34,004 nt of DNA from Chlorobiales bacterium Clorobi_01 (lineage in GTDB: Bacteria > Bacteroidota > Chlorobiia > Chlorobiales > Chlorobiaceae). Numbering within the stretch: the stretch's first letter is position 1; each line of letters opens with the position of its first letter. Both the position numbers and the translations under genes were made by a program. The stretch covers positions 1 to 34,004 of the forward strand of contig LUZT01000009.1 in NCBI GenBank assembly GCA_001602925.1. Direction: 5' to 3'. The notes below the pieces were generated by a model. It did no database searches and had not been told where the DNA came from. It saw only the letters and a program-made list of their open reading frames with translations. Below are positions 25,009 through 33,679 of this stretch, in pieces.

Positions 25009-25347
25009 GTGTAGCGAGACAATGGAATATCTGAGAACAGAAGAAGCCGGATAGACCGCGTCGCTTTTATGCTCGCAATGACGAGGACTTAGCAACATAG
25101 GGGGGACACATTCTTGAACCCCAAGCTATTTCAATATCTATTACTTTACATAATTTATATTATACAACAACAGTTAGATTTACAGGAGAGTGGCTAACCG
25201 TACCTGTTCGTAAGAGTCCTTCATAGCTCATCAACCTCATCCACAGCTTGTGAATATTCACCGTGGAGTCCTAAGTTATAACAATGGTTCTGCGTTGTGG
25301 AGCTTGCTTTCAACAGCGCTTCGATAGTAATCCTTATGCAGTAAACA
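25009..25347. other. Noncoding gap with repeat remnants
   Basis: This 339-bp stretch holds no credible gene. It contains the dispersed-repeat fragment described separately and the string GGGGGACACATTCTTGAACC at about 25100-25119, which resembles sequence often seen next to transposon or REP-associated elements. The remainder, partly AT-rich, leads into the DUF2156 gene without a clear promoter. It probably marks the right border of the acquired segment that begins near 23560. Confidence 0.5.
25041..25085 (-). repeat. REP-like dispersed repeat fragment
   Basis: Read on the minus strand it contains CGTCATTGCGAGC, GCGACGCGGT and then TCCGGCTTCTTC, a combination typical of short interspersed repeats found in many bacterial genomes. 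No second copy was recognised in the window. It is degenerate, so its age and family are uncertain. Confidence 0.5.
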
Positions 25348-26277
25348 ATGGGAACGTCTCTTCCTTCAAGCTGGCTCGGTATTGATGGCTCCGAACCACA
25401 GTACCATGAAGTTAAACTTCCCATATCCCGTCATACATGGCTTGCGTTTGCCGACGTCCCGCACTCCTACGATCATTTGGCCATTTATAACGACCTGAAA
25501 AACGCATACCCTGAGGGTTTCATCATCCGCGGGTGTTCACCGGAGATCAGCGAACTCTTTCATGCATTGCAGCACGACACCTGCCGGACAGGAGTCGATG
25601 CCGTCATCGACCTGTCAGACCGCTCCCATTTCGATGGGAAAAAGGTTCTTGCTGCACTCAAGCGCGGATGGCGTCACGGCACAGTCGAAGAGATTCCGCT
25701 TGACAAAGATTACGCCGAACGGTTTCAGCGCCTGCTTTCCGAGTCACCGCACGCCGGTAAACCGCCATTGAAACATCTGTTCCGGAATGATCCTCTCCAA
25801 GCCTCCAGATGTTTCGTTTTCCGTTCATTTTCCGGAAACTGGTTTGGCTGCCTTACGCTGACCCGACAGACCGGACATGCTTACCGAACTGAACTGATGA
25901 TTCGCAACCGACATGCTCCAGGAGACATCATGGAGTGCCTGATTGCCGGTGCGGCAGAAATACTTCGATCAGAGGGTGCCGCCGAATTGAGTCTGGGTGA
26001 AGTCCCCTTCATACTTCATGAAGACGACACCCAGCCGTTAAGCATGGTTGAGCGATTGCTGTTTTCCGCAGCACCGTTTTTCAGGCATGCTTATGATTAT
26101 CGTGGGCTGTACCATTTCAAGAACAAGTTCCGTCCAGTATGGCGCACCATGCGGCTCTGCGCTGGACCCGGCGTCTGGTTGTCGCCATCTCTTCTCGTTG
26201 AACTTGCTTATTCGATGGGCTTTATCGATTTAGTGACGGAACGGACGCTTTTTCACTGGCTTGAACCGTCCGTTTGA
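25348..26277 (+). CDS. DUF2156 protein (LPG-synthase C-terminal / GNAT-like aminoacyltransferase)
   Basis: The 309-residue soluble protein matches the C-terminal catalytic domain of MprF-type phosphatidylglycerol lysyltransferases. It shows the ELMIRNRHAPGDIMECLIAGAAEILRSEGAAELSLGEVPF segment in pieces, and the hallmark LYHFKNKFRPVW near the end. It lacks the multi-helix flippase part of MprF. Stand-alone DUF2156 proteins transfer or bind acyl/aminoacyl groups; the donor and acceptor here are unknown. It is convergent with the PPK2 gene. The start at 25348 is the first plausible ATG but has no Shine-Dalgarno. Confidence 0.75.
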   Translation: MGTSLPSSWLGIDGSEPQYHEVKLPISRHTWLAFADVPHSYDHLAIYNDLKNAYPEGFIIRGCSPEISELFHALQHDTCRTGVDAVIDLSDRSHFDGKKVLAALKRGWRHGTVEEIPLDKDYAERFQRLLSESPHAGKPPLKHLFRNDPLQASRCFVFRSFSGNWFGCLTLTRQTGHAYRTELMIRNRHAPGDIMECLIAGAAEILRSEGAAELSLGEVPFILHEDDTQPLSMVERLLFSAAPFFRHAYDYRGLYHFKNKFRPVWRTMRLCAGPGVWLSPSLLVELAYSMGFIDLVTERTLFHWLEPSV

Positions 26278-26310
26278 TTTCAACCAATCTCCACACCTCG
26301 GTATATCTCA

Positions 26311-27207
26311 TCATGAAAACGGTCCCTTTCCGTTCTCCGGATTTTCGAGCCGTTTGCGAATATCGAGCAGCTCTTTGCGGCGTTCCGGGCTGGGTTCGGG
26401 ATATTTGAGATTGAGGCTTTCGAGCGTGTCGAGCACGATGCGGGAAACGATCAGGCGTGCATTCTTTTTATCGTCAGCCGGAACTGCGAACCACGGAGAA
26501 TCTTTAGTGCTGGTCTCCTGGAGGCAAGACTCGTACGCCTCCATGTACTGATCCCAGAATTTCCGCTCTTCGAGATCGGCGGTACTGAATTTCCAGTTCT
26601 TGTTTGGGTCATCGATCCGGTCAAGAAAGCGCTTGCGCTGCTCCTCCTTCGACAAATGCAGATAAAACTTGACAATACGAGTACCGTTGCAGTGAAGATG
26701 CTGTTCGTGGCTGACAATTGAGCGGTACCGGTGATCCCATACTTTGCCGTTATGGGTAAGATCGTGAGGGATATTCTGCATTTCAAGAATTTCCGGATGT
26801 ACCCGGACGACAAGTACCTCCTCGTAATAAGAGCGGTTGAAAATACCGATTCGGCCCCGTTCAGGCAGCCCGCAGTTGGTTCGCCAGAGAAAATCGTGTT
26901 CGAGTTCCGTGGCTGACGGATGCTTGAAGCTGTAAACCTGGCATCCCTGAGGATTGACTCCCGACATCACATGCTTGATGGCGCTGTCCTTTCCGGCAGC
27001 ATCCATGGCCTGAAAAATAAGCAGTACGGCATAGCGGTTGTCCGCGTACAGGATGTTCTGCAGTCTGCTCAACTCGGCGACATGCTCGAAAAGCAGCTTA
27101 TGGTACTCCCCTTTCGAGCTGTACACCGGATCGATCCGGGTTGGCCGTTTGGCGAGATTCGGCTTCTTGCCCGGCTGAATCCTGAAAGCGTCGAGATCAA
27201 ATTTCAT
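26311..27207 (-). CDS. ppk2: PPK2 family polyphosphate:nucleotide phosphotransferase
   Basis: This enzyme moves phosphate between polyphosphate and nucleotides. The Walker A-like motif is [10 protein letters not shown] (66-75). Walker B is in [19 protein letters not shown], and a lid region with arginines ([22 protein letters not shown]) follows. At 298 residues it is a single-domain PPK2. The direction (nucleotide kinase or polyphosphate synthesis) and the class cannot be settled by eye. It is transcribed divergently from the NmrA-like gene across a 294-bp gap that holds no recognisable promoter or gene. Confidence 0.94.
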   Translation of the reverse strand: MKFDLDAFRIQPGKKPNLAKRPTRIDPVYSSKGEYHKLLFEHVAELSRLQNILYADNRYAVLLIFQAMDAAGKDSAIKHVMSGVNPQGCQVYSFKHPSATELEHDFLWRTNCGLPERGRIGIFNRSYYEEVLVVRVHPEILEMQNIPHDLTHNGKVWDHRYRSIVSHEQHLHCNGTRIVKFYLHLSKEEQRKRFLDRIDDPNKNWKFSTADLEERKFWDQYMEAYESCLQETSTKDSPWFAVPADDKKNARLIVSRIVLDTLESLNLKYPEPSPERRKELLDIRKRLENPENGKGPFS

Positions 27208-27501
27208 GGGTTTCTCCCTTTAAAGCGTTCCCCTGAAGGGACAAGCAGATTGAAATGAAATGAGATACCTCTTCTTCAAGTTCGCAAAAAACAGAATTGA
27301 ATCATATCTTTTTCAATACCGGAGGATGAACAGAATCATGGCCATCCCTGTCTCGGAAAAACCAGGTTTGGGCATCTGGTTGTCAGGAACCGTTTGAAGG
27401 CTTGAGCTGGTTGATTTATAAGATCCTTCGGGAAGAATTGCATTTTCCGCGATGCCGGTGCAGAGAAAATGACCGTCATCTGAACGCTAAATTCCACAGT
27501 T

Positions 27502-28389
27502 ATGCAGTTTGTCATTACCGGTTCATTGGGGCACATCAGCAAACCATTGGCAACCCAGTTGAGCAAAGAGGGCCACGCTGTGACGATCATCAGCAGCAAC
27601 ACCGAAAGAACAAAGGAGATCGAGGCGATCGGCGCCAAAGCGGCCATCGGCAGTGTGGAAGATACCGGATTCCTCACCGAGACCTTCCGGGGCGCGGACG
27701 CCGTTTTTACGATGGTACCGCCGAACATGAATGCCGCTGACTGGAAAGCCTGGATCGCCGGAATCGGCAAGAATTATGTGGCGGCCATCAAAGAGTCGGG
27801 CGTCAAACACGTGGTGAACCTGAGCAGCATCGGCGCCCATATGGTCGATAAATGCGGTCCGGTCAGCGGTCTTTCACAGGTCGAACTGGCTATGGACGAA
27901 ATGAAAGGTGTGAACGTCCACCATCTGAGGGCAGGCTACTTTTACACCAACTTCCTGAACAGCATTGGTCAGATCAAAAATCAGGGTGTCATCACCGGTA
28001 ACTACATGCCCGATCTGAAAATGGTGCTGGTGCATCCGGCAGACATCGCCGATATTGCCGCCAGGGCGCTCAAGGATGAATCGTACCTCGGCAGAGGCTT
28101 CAGCTACATTGCCAGCGACGAAAAAACTCCGGCCGAGATCGTCGCCATACTCGGCAAGGCAACCGGCAGAATGGATCTCAAATGGGTTGAACGCACCGAC
28201 AAGGAAGAATACGATGACCTGATCGCTATCGGCCTGCCAGAGGAGATCGCCAAAAATTATACCGAAATGGGAGCCGCCCTGCGGTCAGGAGATATGAATG
28301 CGGACTATTTCCGCAACCGTCCGGTCATGGCCGGCTGGAGAACGTTTGATTCGTTTATGCCCGAATTTACTGCGGCCTACAACGCTTGA
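27502..28389 (+). CDS. NmrA-like NAD(P)-binding protein (QOR2-like)
   Basis: The Rossmann motif is GSLGHIS (7-13), with serine in place of the usual last glycine. VVNLSSIGAHMVDKCGPVSG and HHLRAGYFYTNFL are typical of NmrA-like, quinone-oxidoreductase-2-like atypical SDR proteins. At 295 residues it is complete, ending in a region typical of substrate-binding caps. It is a single gene followed by a terminator. It may be a redox sensor or a quinone/NADPH-binding enzyme. Confidence 0.82.
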   Translation: MQFVITGSLGHISKPLATQLSKEGHAVTIISSNTERTKEIEAIGAKAAIGSVEDTGFLTETFRGADAVFTMVPPNMNAADWKAWIAGIGKNYVAAIKESGVKHVVNLSSIGAHMVDKCGPVSGLSQVELAMDEMKGVNVHHLRAGYFYTNFLNSIGQIKNQGVITGNYMPDLKMVLVHPADIADIAARALKDESYLGRGFSYIASDEKTPAEIVAILGKATGRMDLKWVERTDKEEYDDLIAIGLPEEIAKNYTEMGAALRSGDMNADYFRNRPVMAGWRTFDSFMPEFTAAYNA

Positions 28390-28451
28390 CAAGCATCTCC
28401 CCAAAGGCTGTTATTACCTCTGGAGTCTCTCCTGTTAAGACAATTGCATTG

Positions 28452-28480
28452 AAACGCCGCAGCTTTGCGGCGTTTTTATT
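28452..28480 (+). terminator. Rho-independent terminator between convergent genes
   Basis: A perfect 10-bp stem (28452-28461 with 28466-28475), a 4-nt loop and a T-rich tail lie 63 nt after the NmrA-like stop. The stop of the opposing phosphotransacylase gene falls within the tail at 28476-28478, so the hairpin may work in both directions, better on the plus strand. Confidence 0.88.
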
Positions 28481-29477
28481 TTATCCTCCCCTCTTCCCTT
28501 GCCCGCTGCACCAGAACGGCCAAAGCGCATGAAAGCAGCCTTGTCCTGAGATTGTCCGCGCGGCTGGTGAGAATGACCGGCACTTTCGCGCCCATGACGA
28601 CACCTGCGGCATCGGCGTGGCTGATGAAGGTGAGCTGCTTGGCAAGGATGTTGCCCGCCTCGATATCCGGCGCAAGCAGAATGTCCGCATCACCCGCGAC
28701 TTGTGAAACGATGTGCTTCTCCTTCGCCGCCTGGCGGCTGATGGCGTTATCGAAGGCCAGCGGGCCATCGATGATGCAGCCGGTGATCTGCCCCCGCTCG
28801 GCCATTTTGCACAGAGCTGCCGCGTCAAGCGTTGCCTGCATGGCGGCATTAACCACCTCCACCGCGGCCAGCACGGCGATTTTCGGCAAGCAGCTCTCCC
28901 CTGTCAACGCAACCCATGCATCGACGGCGTTGCGGCAGATGTCCGCTTTTGCGCAGAGATCGGGGGAAATATTCACCACAGCGTCTGTGACGATAAGCCA
29001 TTTGTGGTATCCGGCAGTGTCCATCACATAGGCGTGCGACAACCGCCGCCCGGTGCGCAGGCCCGATCCGTGAGCAACAATCGGCCCGAGCAGTTCGTCG
29101 GTGTGCAGCGAGCCTTTCATGATGGCGCCAGCCTCTCCCGAAGCCGCCAGCTCGACCGCCTTTTCCGCGGCAGCATGGCTGTGCGGCGTGTCGATAACCT
29201 GCCACTTCGACAGATCGATTCCCGCTTTTTCGGCGGCTTTTTCAATGCGTCCGGCTGGCCCGACCAGTAGAGGAGTGATCAGCTTTTCCATCACTGCATC
29301 GGACACGGCGGATAACACCTGGCTGTCAACCGGATGCACCACGGCGGTCACGAGTGGCGGCAGTGGTGCGCATTTTTCGATCACGGCATGATAGCGGTCA
29401 TGCGGGTGGACCTGAATTTCCGGCGGTTCATCGCTTGCAAAAGCGTGGTTTCTGTCGCTCATGGCGTCGATAGGCAT
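28476..29477 (-). CDS. Phosphate acetyl/butyryltransferase family protein
   Basis: The 333-residue product shows PTA/PTB family landmarks: TPLLVGPAGRIEKAAEKAGI, AGAIMKGSLHTDELL, RLSHAYVMDTAGYHKWLIVTDAVVNISP, and GPLAFDNAISRQAAKEKH followed by DILLAPDIEAGNIL. These transfer acyl groups between CoA and phosphate. It is related to the Ptb branch rather than classical Pta. It lies 74 nt after korB on the same strand and may be co-transcribed, linking acyl-CoA pools with 2-oxoacid metabolism. An in-frame ATG at 29462 would trim five residues. Confidence 0.88.
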   Translation of the reverse strand: MPIDAMSDRNHAFASDEPPEIQVHPHDRYHAVIEKCAPLPPLVTAVVHPVDSQVLSAVSDAVMEKLITPLLVGPAGRIEKAAEKAGIDLSKWQVIDTPHSHAAAEKAVELAASGEAGAIMKGSLHTDELLGPIVAHGSGLRTGRRLSHAYVMDTAGYHKWLIVTDAVVNISPDLCAKADICRNAVDAWVALTGESCLPKIAVLAAVEVVNAAMQATLDAAALCKMAERGQITGCIIDGPLAFDNAISRQAAKEKHIVSQVAGDADILLAPDIEAGNILAKQLTFISHADAAGVVMGAKVPVILTSRADNLRTRLLSCALAVLVQRAREEGRIK

Positions 29478-29551
29478 GAAGGTTCGTGAAATTCCTGAGC
29501 TTCCGGAAATATACGCATCCCGACGATGATGTTCCCGGCCTCACCACAGTT

Positions 29552-30415
29552 TCACCGGAATGTGTCAAGCATGACGCTGAACGCTTCGACGCCGGGCGCA
29601 TCCTGCCGGAAAAGCGGCGTGTCGCCAATACCGGCGAGCTCTTCATAGAGTTCACGTCCTGCATTCCGGTAGAAAACGCCAAGTGGCAGTTTGTCCTCCC
29701 TGAAGGCCATGTTCAGAGCCGCCATGCGATCCGAAGGGTCGTGATTTTCCGGCAGGTCACAGGTGTTTTCCCTGAACCACGGGTAGGTATTCAGCTTGTT
29801 GAAGATGACGCAGGGCTGGAAAACATCGACAATCGAACACCCTTTGACGCGGATCGCCTCCATGATGATCGCTTGCGTCTGTTCGACATTGCCGGCGAAC
29901 GCTCTTGCCACGAACGGCGCATCGAGCGAAATGGCAACGGCCAGCGGATTGAACGGCTCCAGCAGCACGCCGCCGACCTGAACGGGCGTCGTCATGCAGC
30001 GTTGCGAGGTCGGCGAGGCCTGACCTTTGGTTAGGCCATAGATCATGTTGTTGTGCACGATGATGGTGACATCGTAGTTCCGGCGGATGGCGTGCAGAAA
30101 ATGGTTGCCCCCTTCGCCATACATGTCGCCGTCGCCCGACTCGACAATCACCGTCAGGTTCCAGTTCGAGAGCTTGATGCCCATCGCCGCCGGGAGCGCC
30201 CGTCCGTGAAGGCCGTTGAACATGTTGGCGTGCAGGTACTGCGGTGCTTTGGCCGCCTGACCGATGCCGGAAACCATCACGAGATTCTCCGGCGAAAGGT
30301 CAAGCGCTTCGAGCGCTCCCTTCACCGCCTTGCGAAGCATGTGGTTGCCGCAACCCGGACACCAGGCAATGTCGGTGTCCGCAGGCATACCGAATGCCGT
30401 TCTCTGCTTATCCAT
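29552..30415 (-). CDS. korB: 2-oxoglutarate:ferredoxin oxidoreductase, beta subunit
   Basis: This is the thiamine-diphosphate and iron-sulfur subunit of a two-subunit 2-oxoacid:ferredoxin oxidoreductase, which in the reductive TCA cycle carboxylates succinyl-CoA to 2-oxoglutarate. I start at ATG 30415 (287 residues), overlapping the korA end by 8 bp. Visible are WCPGCGNH (C19, C22), SGDGDMYGEGGNH with HNNMIYGLTKGQ (ThDP/metal site) and FQPCVIFN (a further cluster cysteine). The third ligand position of the usual cluster, the Cys of SGIGC, is Gln53 here (SGIGQAAKAP), so cluster ligation must differ from the standard two-subunit enzymes. Spacing and neighbours leave the 2-oxoglutarate assignment likely, but other 2-oxoacids cannot be ruled out. 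Confidence 0.92.
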   Translation of the reverse strand: MDKQRTAFGMPADTDIAWCPGCGNHMLRKAVKGALEALDLSPENLVMVSGIGQAAKAPQYLHANMFNGLHGRALPAAMGIKLSNWNLTVIVESGDGDMYGEGGNHFLHAIRRNYDVTIIVHNNMIYGLTKGQASPTSQRCMTTPVQVGGVLLEPFNPLAVAISLDAPFVARAFAGNVEQTQAIIMEAIRVKGCSIVDVFQPCVIFNKLNTYPWFRENTCDLPENHDPSDRMAALNMAFREDKLPLGVFYRNAGRELYEELAGIGDTPLFRQDAPGVEAFSVMLDTFR

Positions 30416-32123
30416 TGAGCACCTCCATGAGTTTTTCGATGATCTCCTCGACACTGAACGGTTCGCCGGTCGCTTTCAGAATGCGATGTGATGCGACAAT
30501 GCCGCTCTCACGCTGAAGCAGATCGGCGAACTGCCCGAGGGCATTGTTTTCGATGACGACGATTTTTTTGCGCCCGTTTCCCAACAGCGCGGCGGTGCCT
30601 GGCCCGAGAGGAAAAACCTGCGCGTAATGCACTCCGGCGATCTGGTTGTCGCCGATGCGGTCGAGCGCCTCTTCGAGCACTCCCCTGTTCGATCCCCACG
30701 CGACCGCCACGATCTCCGCGCTTTCCGTATCGCCGATCGCCGTTGGCGGCAGGGCATTTTCCCGCAGCGCTTTCAAGCGCATGAGCCGTTTGTCCATCAT
30801 CCGCTGCCGCATCTCGAAGCTCTCGGTGATCAGACCGTTTTCGTCGTGCTCGTCGGAATCCGCCCGCACGATGCCCGCTCCAAACCCGGGCACGCCTCGC
30901 GGACTCAGGCCATTTTCGGTAAAGGCGTAACGTCTGTAATATTCATCGGTTTCGACGATGGCCGGATTTACCGGCAGGCGTTTCACATCGCTTTCGTCAA
31001 TGGTTGTCACTGCATCGAGCAGGTACTGGTCGCTCAGCACAACGACCGGAATCTGGTACTTCTGCGCGATATCGAATGCGTGCTGCATGGTTTCGATCGT
31101 CTCTTCGAGCGTACCGGGCGCATAGATCGCGCGAGCGAACTCGCCGTGCCCGGCGTGCAGCGCAAGCGCAAGGTCGCCCTGCTCCGTGCGGGTCGGCAGG
31201 CCGGTGGCGGGCCCGGGGCGCTGGCCGATATGCACGACAATCGGCGTCTCGATCATGCCCGCAAGGCTGAAACCCTCCTGCATGAGGTCGAAGCCACCGC
31301 CGGAGGTGGTCACCAGCGCGCGCGCTCCGGCGTAGGAGGCGCCAAGCCCGGCGTTGATGGCGGCGATTTCATCCTCGGCCTGATCGACCACGATGCCAAA
31401 ATCGGCGGCCCGTTTCGCAAGGAAGGTCAGCACGCCGGTGCCGGGCGACATCGGATAGGAACAGATGAAGTTGCATCCGGCGGCAACCGCACCGATGCCG
31501 AGCGCCGATGTGCCGTCCATGAGCAGCAGCTCTTTCCCGTTTTCTTGGCCCGGTTCCGGAACCTTCAGGTTTTTCGCTTTGGGCACCTGCAAGCCGAAGT
31601 CGTATCCGAGGCTGGTGGCCTTGAGGTTGTTTTCGACAACCTCCGCCCCCTTGTCGGCAAACTGTTCGCGCAGAAATCCGGCGCACTGTTCGAGCGGAAT
31701 GCCGATGACCGCCAGCACGATTCCCAGCGCAACCGTGTTGGCATAGACCTTTCCCCCGGCCTCGGCAGCCAACCTGCCCAGCGGCGTGTCGATGCAGCGA
31801 TGGTCGCAATGCTCGCCGAACTGCTCCTTTTCAGCGAAGATCAGCGTATGGTCGTGCAGACGATGGCGCAGCCTTTCGAAAGCGTGCGGCGTCAGGGCGA
31901 ACAAGAGGTCGATCCGGGCGGCGTAGGCATGGCGCTTCTTGCCGGTGATTCTGACCTCGGTGGTGTTGCTGCCCCCGCGGATGCGGGACATGTACTCGGT
32001 GCATGAGAAGAGGTGGTAGCCGCTGTTCTTCAGGATTGGTAAAAGCAGTGCGGTAATGGTCTGGACGCCCTGCCCGGCGGCTCCCTCGAAGACCATGGAA
32101 AGATCGTCTGGATTTTGTTGCAT
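30408..32123 (-). CDS. korA: 2-oxoglutarate:ferredoxin oxidoreductase, fused gamma-alpha subunit
   Basis: I start at ATG 32123 (571 residues, MQQNPDDLSM), where family similarity begins; a longer reading frame to 32243 adds a non-family N-terminus. The gamma domain (about 1-190) begins FEGAAGQGVQ and includes EYMSRIRGGSNTTEVRI. The alpha domain follows from about residue 200 (LMDGTSALGIGAVAAGCNFICSYPMSPGTGV), with ALVTTSGGGFDLMQEGFSLAGM and the C-terminal transketolase-like part (WGSNRGVLEEALDRIG). It is complete and overlaps korB by 8 bp. The 288-bp gap to the divergent SQR-like gene must contain its promoter. Confidence 0.93.
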   Translation of the reverse strand: MQQNPDDLSMVFEGAAGQGVQTITALLLPILKNSGYHLFSCTEYMSRIRGGSNTTEVRITGKKRHAYAARIDLLFALTPHAFERLRHRLHDHTLIFAEKEQFGEHCDHRCIDTPLGRLAAEAGGKVYANTVALGIVLAVIGIPLEQCAGFLREQFADKGAEVVENNLKATSLGYDFGLQVPKAKNLKVPEPGQENGKELLLMDGTSALGIGAVAAGCNFICSYPMSPGTGVLTFLAKRAADFGIVVDQAEDEIAAINAGLGASYAGARALVTTSGGGFDLMQEGFSLAGMIETPIVVHIGQRPGPATGLPTRTEQGDLALALHAGHGEFARAIYAPGTLEETIETMQHAFDIAQKYQIPVVVLSDQYLLDAVTTIDESDVKRLPVNPAIVETDEYYRRYAFTENGLSPRGVPGFGAGIVRADSDEHDENGLITESFEMRQRMMDKRLMRLKALRENALPPTAIGDTESAEIVAVAWGSNRGVLEEALDRIGDNQIAGVHYAQVFPLGPGTAALLGNGRKKIVVIENNALGQFADLLQRESGIVASHRILKATGEPFSVEEIIEKLMEVLNG

Positions 32124-32325
32124 GAGATGGGTTAAAATTTGGATGAAGCATCCGAACGTCTGGTCGATTGGGAATCTGGCGGCCTGTTCCGGGAAAATCG
32201 TGCAGAATGGCGATGTCAGGAACAGCTCGAATCGACTTCGCAAGGTTGTTTAAGAACCAATAACACGGCATCAGCAACAGTTCGTTCCGGCCAGGCCCGG
32301 CTTGCTGTTCCCTGTTTTTGGGATT

Positions 32326-32356
32326 TATTGGCATATGACCAATATTTCCTTATATT
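32326..32356 (+). promoter_or_regulatory. Sigma-70-type promoter with overlapping inverted repeat
   Basis: TTGGCA (32328-32333) and TATATT (32351-32356) are separated by exactly 17 nt, each one base from consensus, about 55 nt before the SQR-like start. TATTGG-N7-CCAATA (32326-32331 and 32339-32344), a 6-bp inverted repeat, covers the -35 box and could be an operator. Confidence 0.6.
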
Positions 32357-32411
32357 AACAGCCTTACGTCTTCTAATGCCTTCGAGCATTAACCATTACC
32401 CGTGATCCGAA

Positions 32412-33584
32412 GTGAAAAAAGTACTGATTCTTGGCGGAGGCATTGCCGGTGTTGCAGCAGCCATCGCGTTCCGCAAGCGAGGGTTCGAGGTCGAGGTGGT
32501 CTCCGACCGGGAATTTCTGTTCATCTATCCGATCGCCATCTGGGTTCCGGTCGGCACGGAGCGGTTCAGGAACGTGGCCTTTCCACTTGAGAAGCTCGCG
32601 CGGAAGCACGGCTTTTCGCTGGCGCTCGACACGGTGACGGCCATCGACGCCAGCCGCGATTCGGTCACGCTTGAAAAAGCAGGCCAACGCAGCGACTTCG
32701 ATTTTCTGGTGATCGCACTCGGTTCAGACAAGGTGAAGCACGAAGGTATCGAGCACACGCTCTCGATCTGCGGCGCTCCGGAGCACTCGATTCGCCTGAA
32801 GGAGAAGATCGACGCCCTCATCGAACGCGGCCACGGCAAGATCGCCTTCGGCTTCGGCGGCAACCCGAAAGACCCAAGTGCCGTGCGCGGCGGCCCGGGC
32901 TTCGAGCTTTTCTTCAACCTGCACCACAAGCTTACAAAGCTCGGCATCCGGGACAATTTCGAGATGACCTTCTTCGCCCCGATGGCGCAGCCCGGCGCGA
33001 AAATGGGCCAGCAGGCGCTCGACATGATGGCTAAAATGTTCAGGGCGAAAAACTTCAACCAGCGCTACGGCAAGAAGATAACGCGCTTCGAGAAGGACTG
33101 CGTGGTGTTCGAGGACGGCAGCAAGCTCCAGAGCGATCTGACCATGTTCATCCCCGCCGGATTGGGCCACAGCATCGTCATGGCCTCCGACCTTCCGCTC
33201 AGCGAGGCGGGCTTCGTCAAAATCGACGACTTCTGTCGCGTGGTCGGCGTGAATGGCTGGTACGCGGTTGGCGACTCGGCGGCGCTCGAAGGGCCGGAAT
33301 GGAAGGCCAAGCAGGGCCACATCGCGGAGTTTATGGCCGACTGCGCGGCCAACAACTGCCTCGCCGAGCACTTCGGCCATCAGGAGCCGATGAAGGGCTA
33401 CCAGGAGCACCTGAACGTCCTCTGCGTCATGGACACCGGCGACGGCGCAGGCTTCGTCTACCGCACCGGCCACAGCGAAATGTTCATCCCGATGCCGATA
33501 GTCGGCCACTGGCTGAAAAAAGCGTGGGGGTATTATTACAAGTTGTCGAAGATGAAATACATCCCGCGCATTCCGGGGATGTGA
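32412..33584 (+). CDS. SQR/FCSD-like FAD-dependent disulfide oxidoreductase
   Basis: The N-terminal FAD-binding motif is GGGIAG (8-13), and the second dinucleotide-binding half ends with the NGWYAVGDSAAL segment that contacts FAD. The overall order matches sulfide:quinone oxidoreductases and flavocytochrome c sulfide dehydrogenase flavoproteins (390 residues). Two cysteines, C120 (SICGAPEH) and C338 (NVLCVMDTG), are at plausible active-site positions. The third SQR cysteine expected near the GGP/PxFE segment is replaced (VRGGPGFELFF). It may thus act on sulfide, polysulfide or another donor and pass electrons to quinone. The C-terminal amphipathic tail (LKKAWGYYYKLSKMKYIP) suggests membrane attachment. 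It runs divergently from korA from its own promoter. Confidence 0.85.
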   Translation: MKKVLILGGGIAGVAAAIAFRKRGFEVEVVSDREFLFIYPIAIWVPVGTERFRNVAFPLEKLARKHGFSLALDTVTAIDASRDSVTLEKAGQRSDFDFLVIALGSDKVKHEGIEHTLSICGAPEHSIRLKEKIDALIERGHGKIAFGFGGNPKDPSAVRGGPGFELFFNLHHKLTKLGIRDNFEMTFFAPMAQPGAKMGQQALDMMAKMFRAKNFNQRYGKKITRFEKDCVVFEDGSKLQSDLTMFIPAGLGHSIVMASDLPLSEAGFVKIDDFCRVVGVNGWYAVGDSAALEGPEWKAKQGHIAEFMADCAANNCLAEHFGHQEPMKGYQEHLNVLCVMDTGDGAGFVYRTGHSEMFIPMPIVGHWLKKAWGYYYKLSKMKYIPRIPGM

Positions 33585-33679
33585 TTTGGTGGATGGGAAT
33601 GCTGTCGATAGCGTCATGCGTGGCATCGACCGGGACGAACTTGCTCTGTGGTTCAATTAATCGCAAAGGTGTTTTCTGA

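Noticed and set aside
27326-27397. 23-codon frame preceded by GGAGG in the gap before the NmrA-like gene
   Set aside because: The GGAGG abuts the ATG with no spacing and the peptide has no features.
30627-32006. 459-codon plus-strand frame over korA
   Set aside because: It is antisense to the intact korA gene and a shadow of its codon bias.
33595-33660. Short plus-strand frame and imperfect inverted repeat (GTCGAT...ATCGAC) after the SQR-like gene
   Set aside because: The arms are only six bases with a long loop and no T-run, so it is not supported as a terminator or gene.
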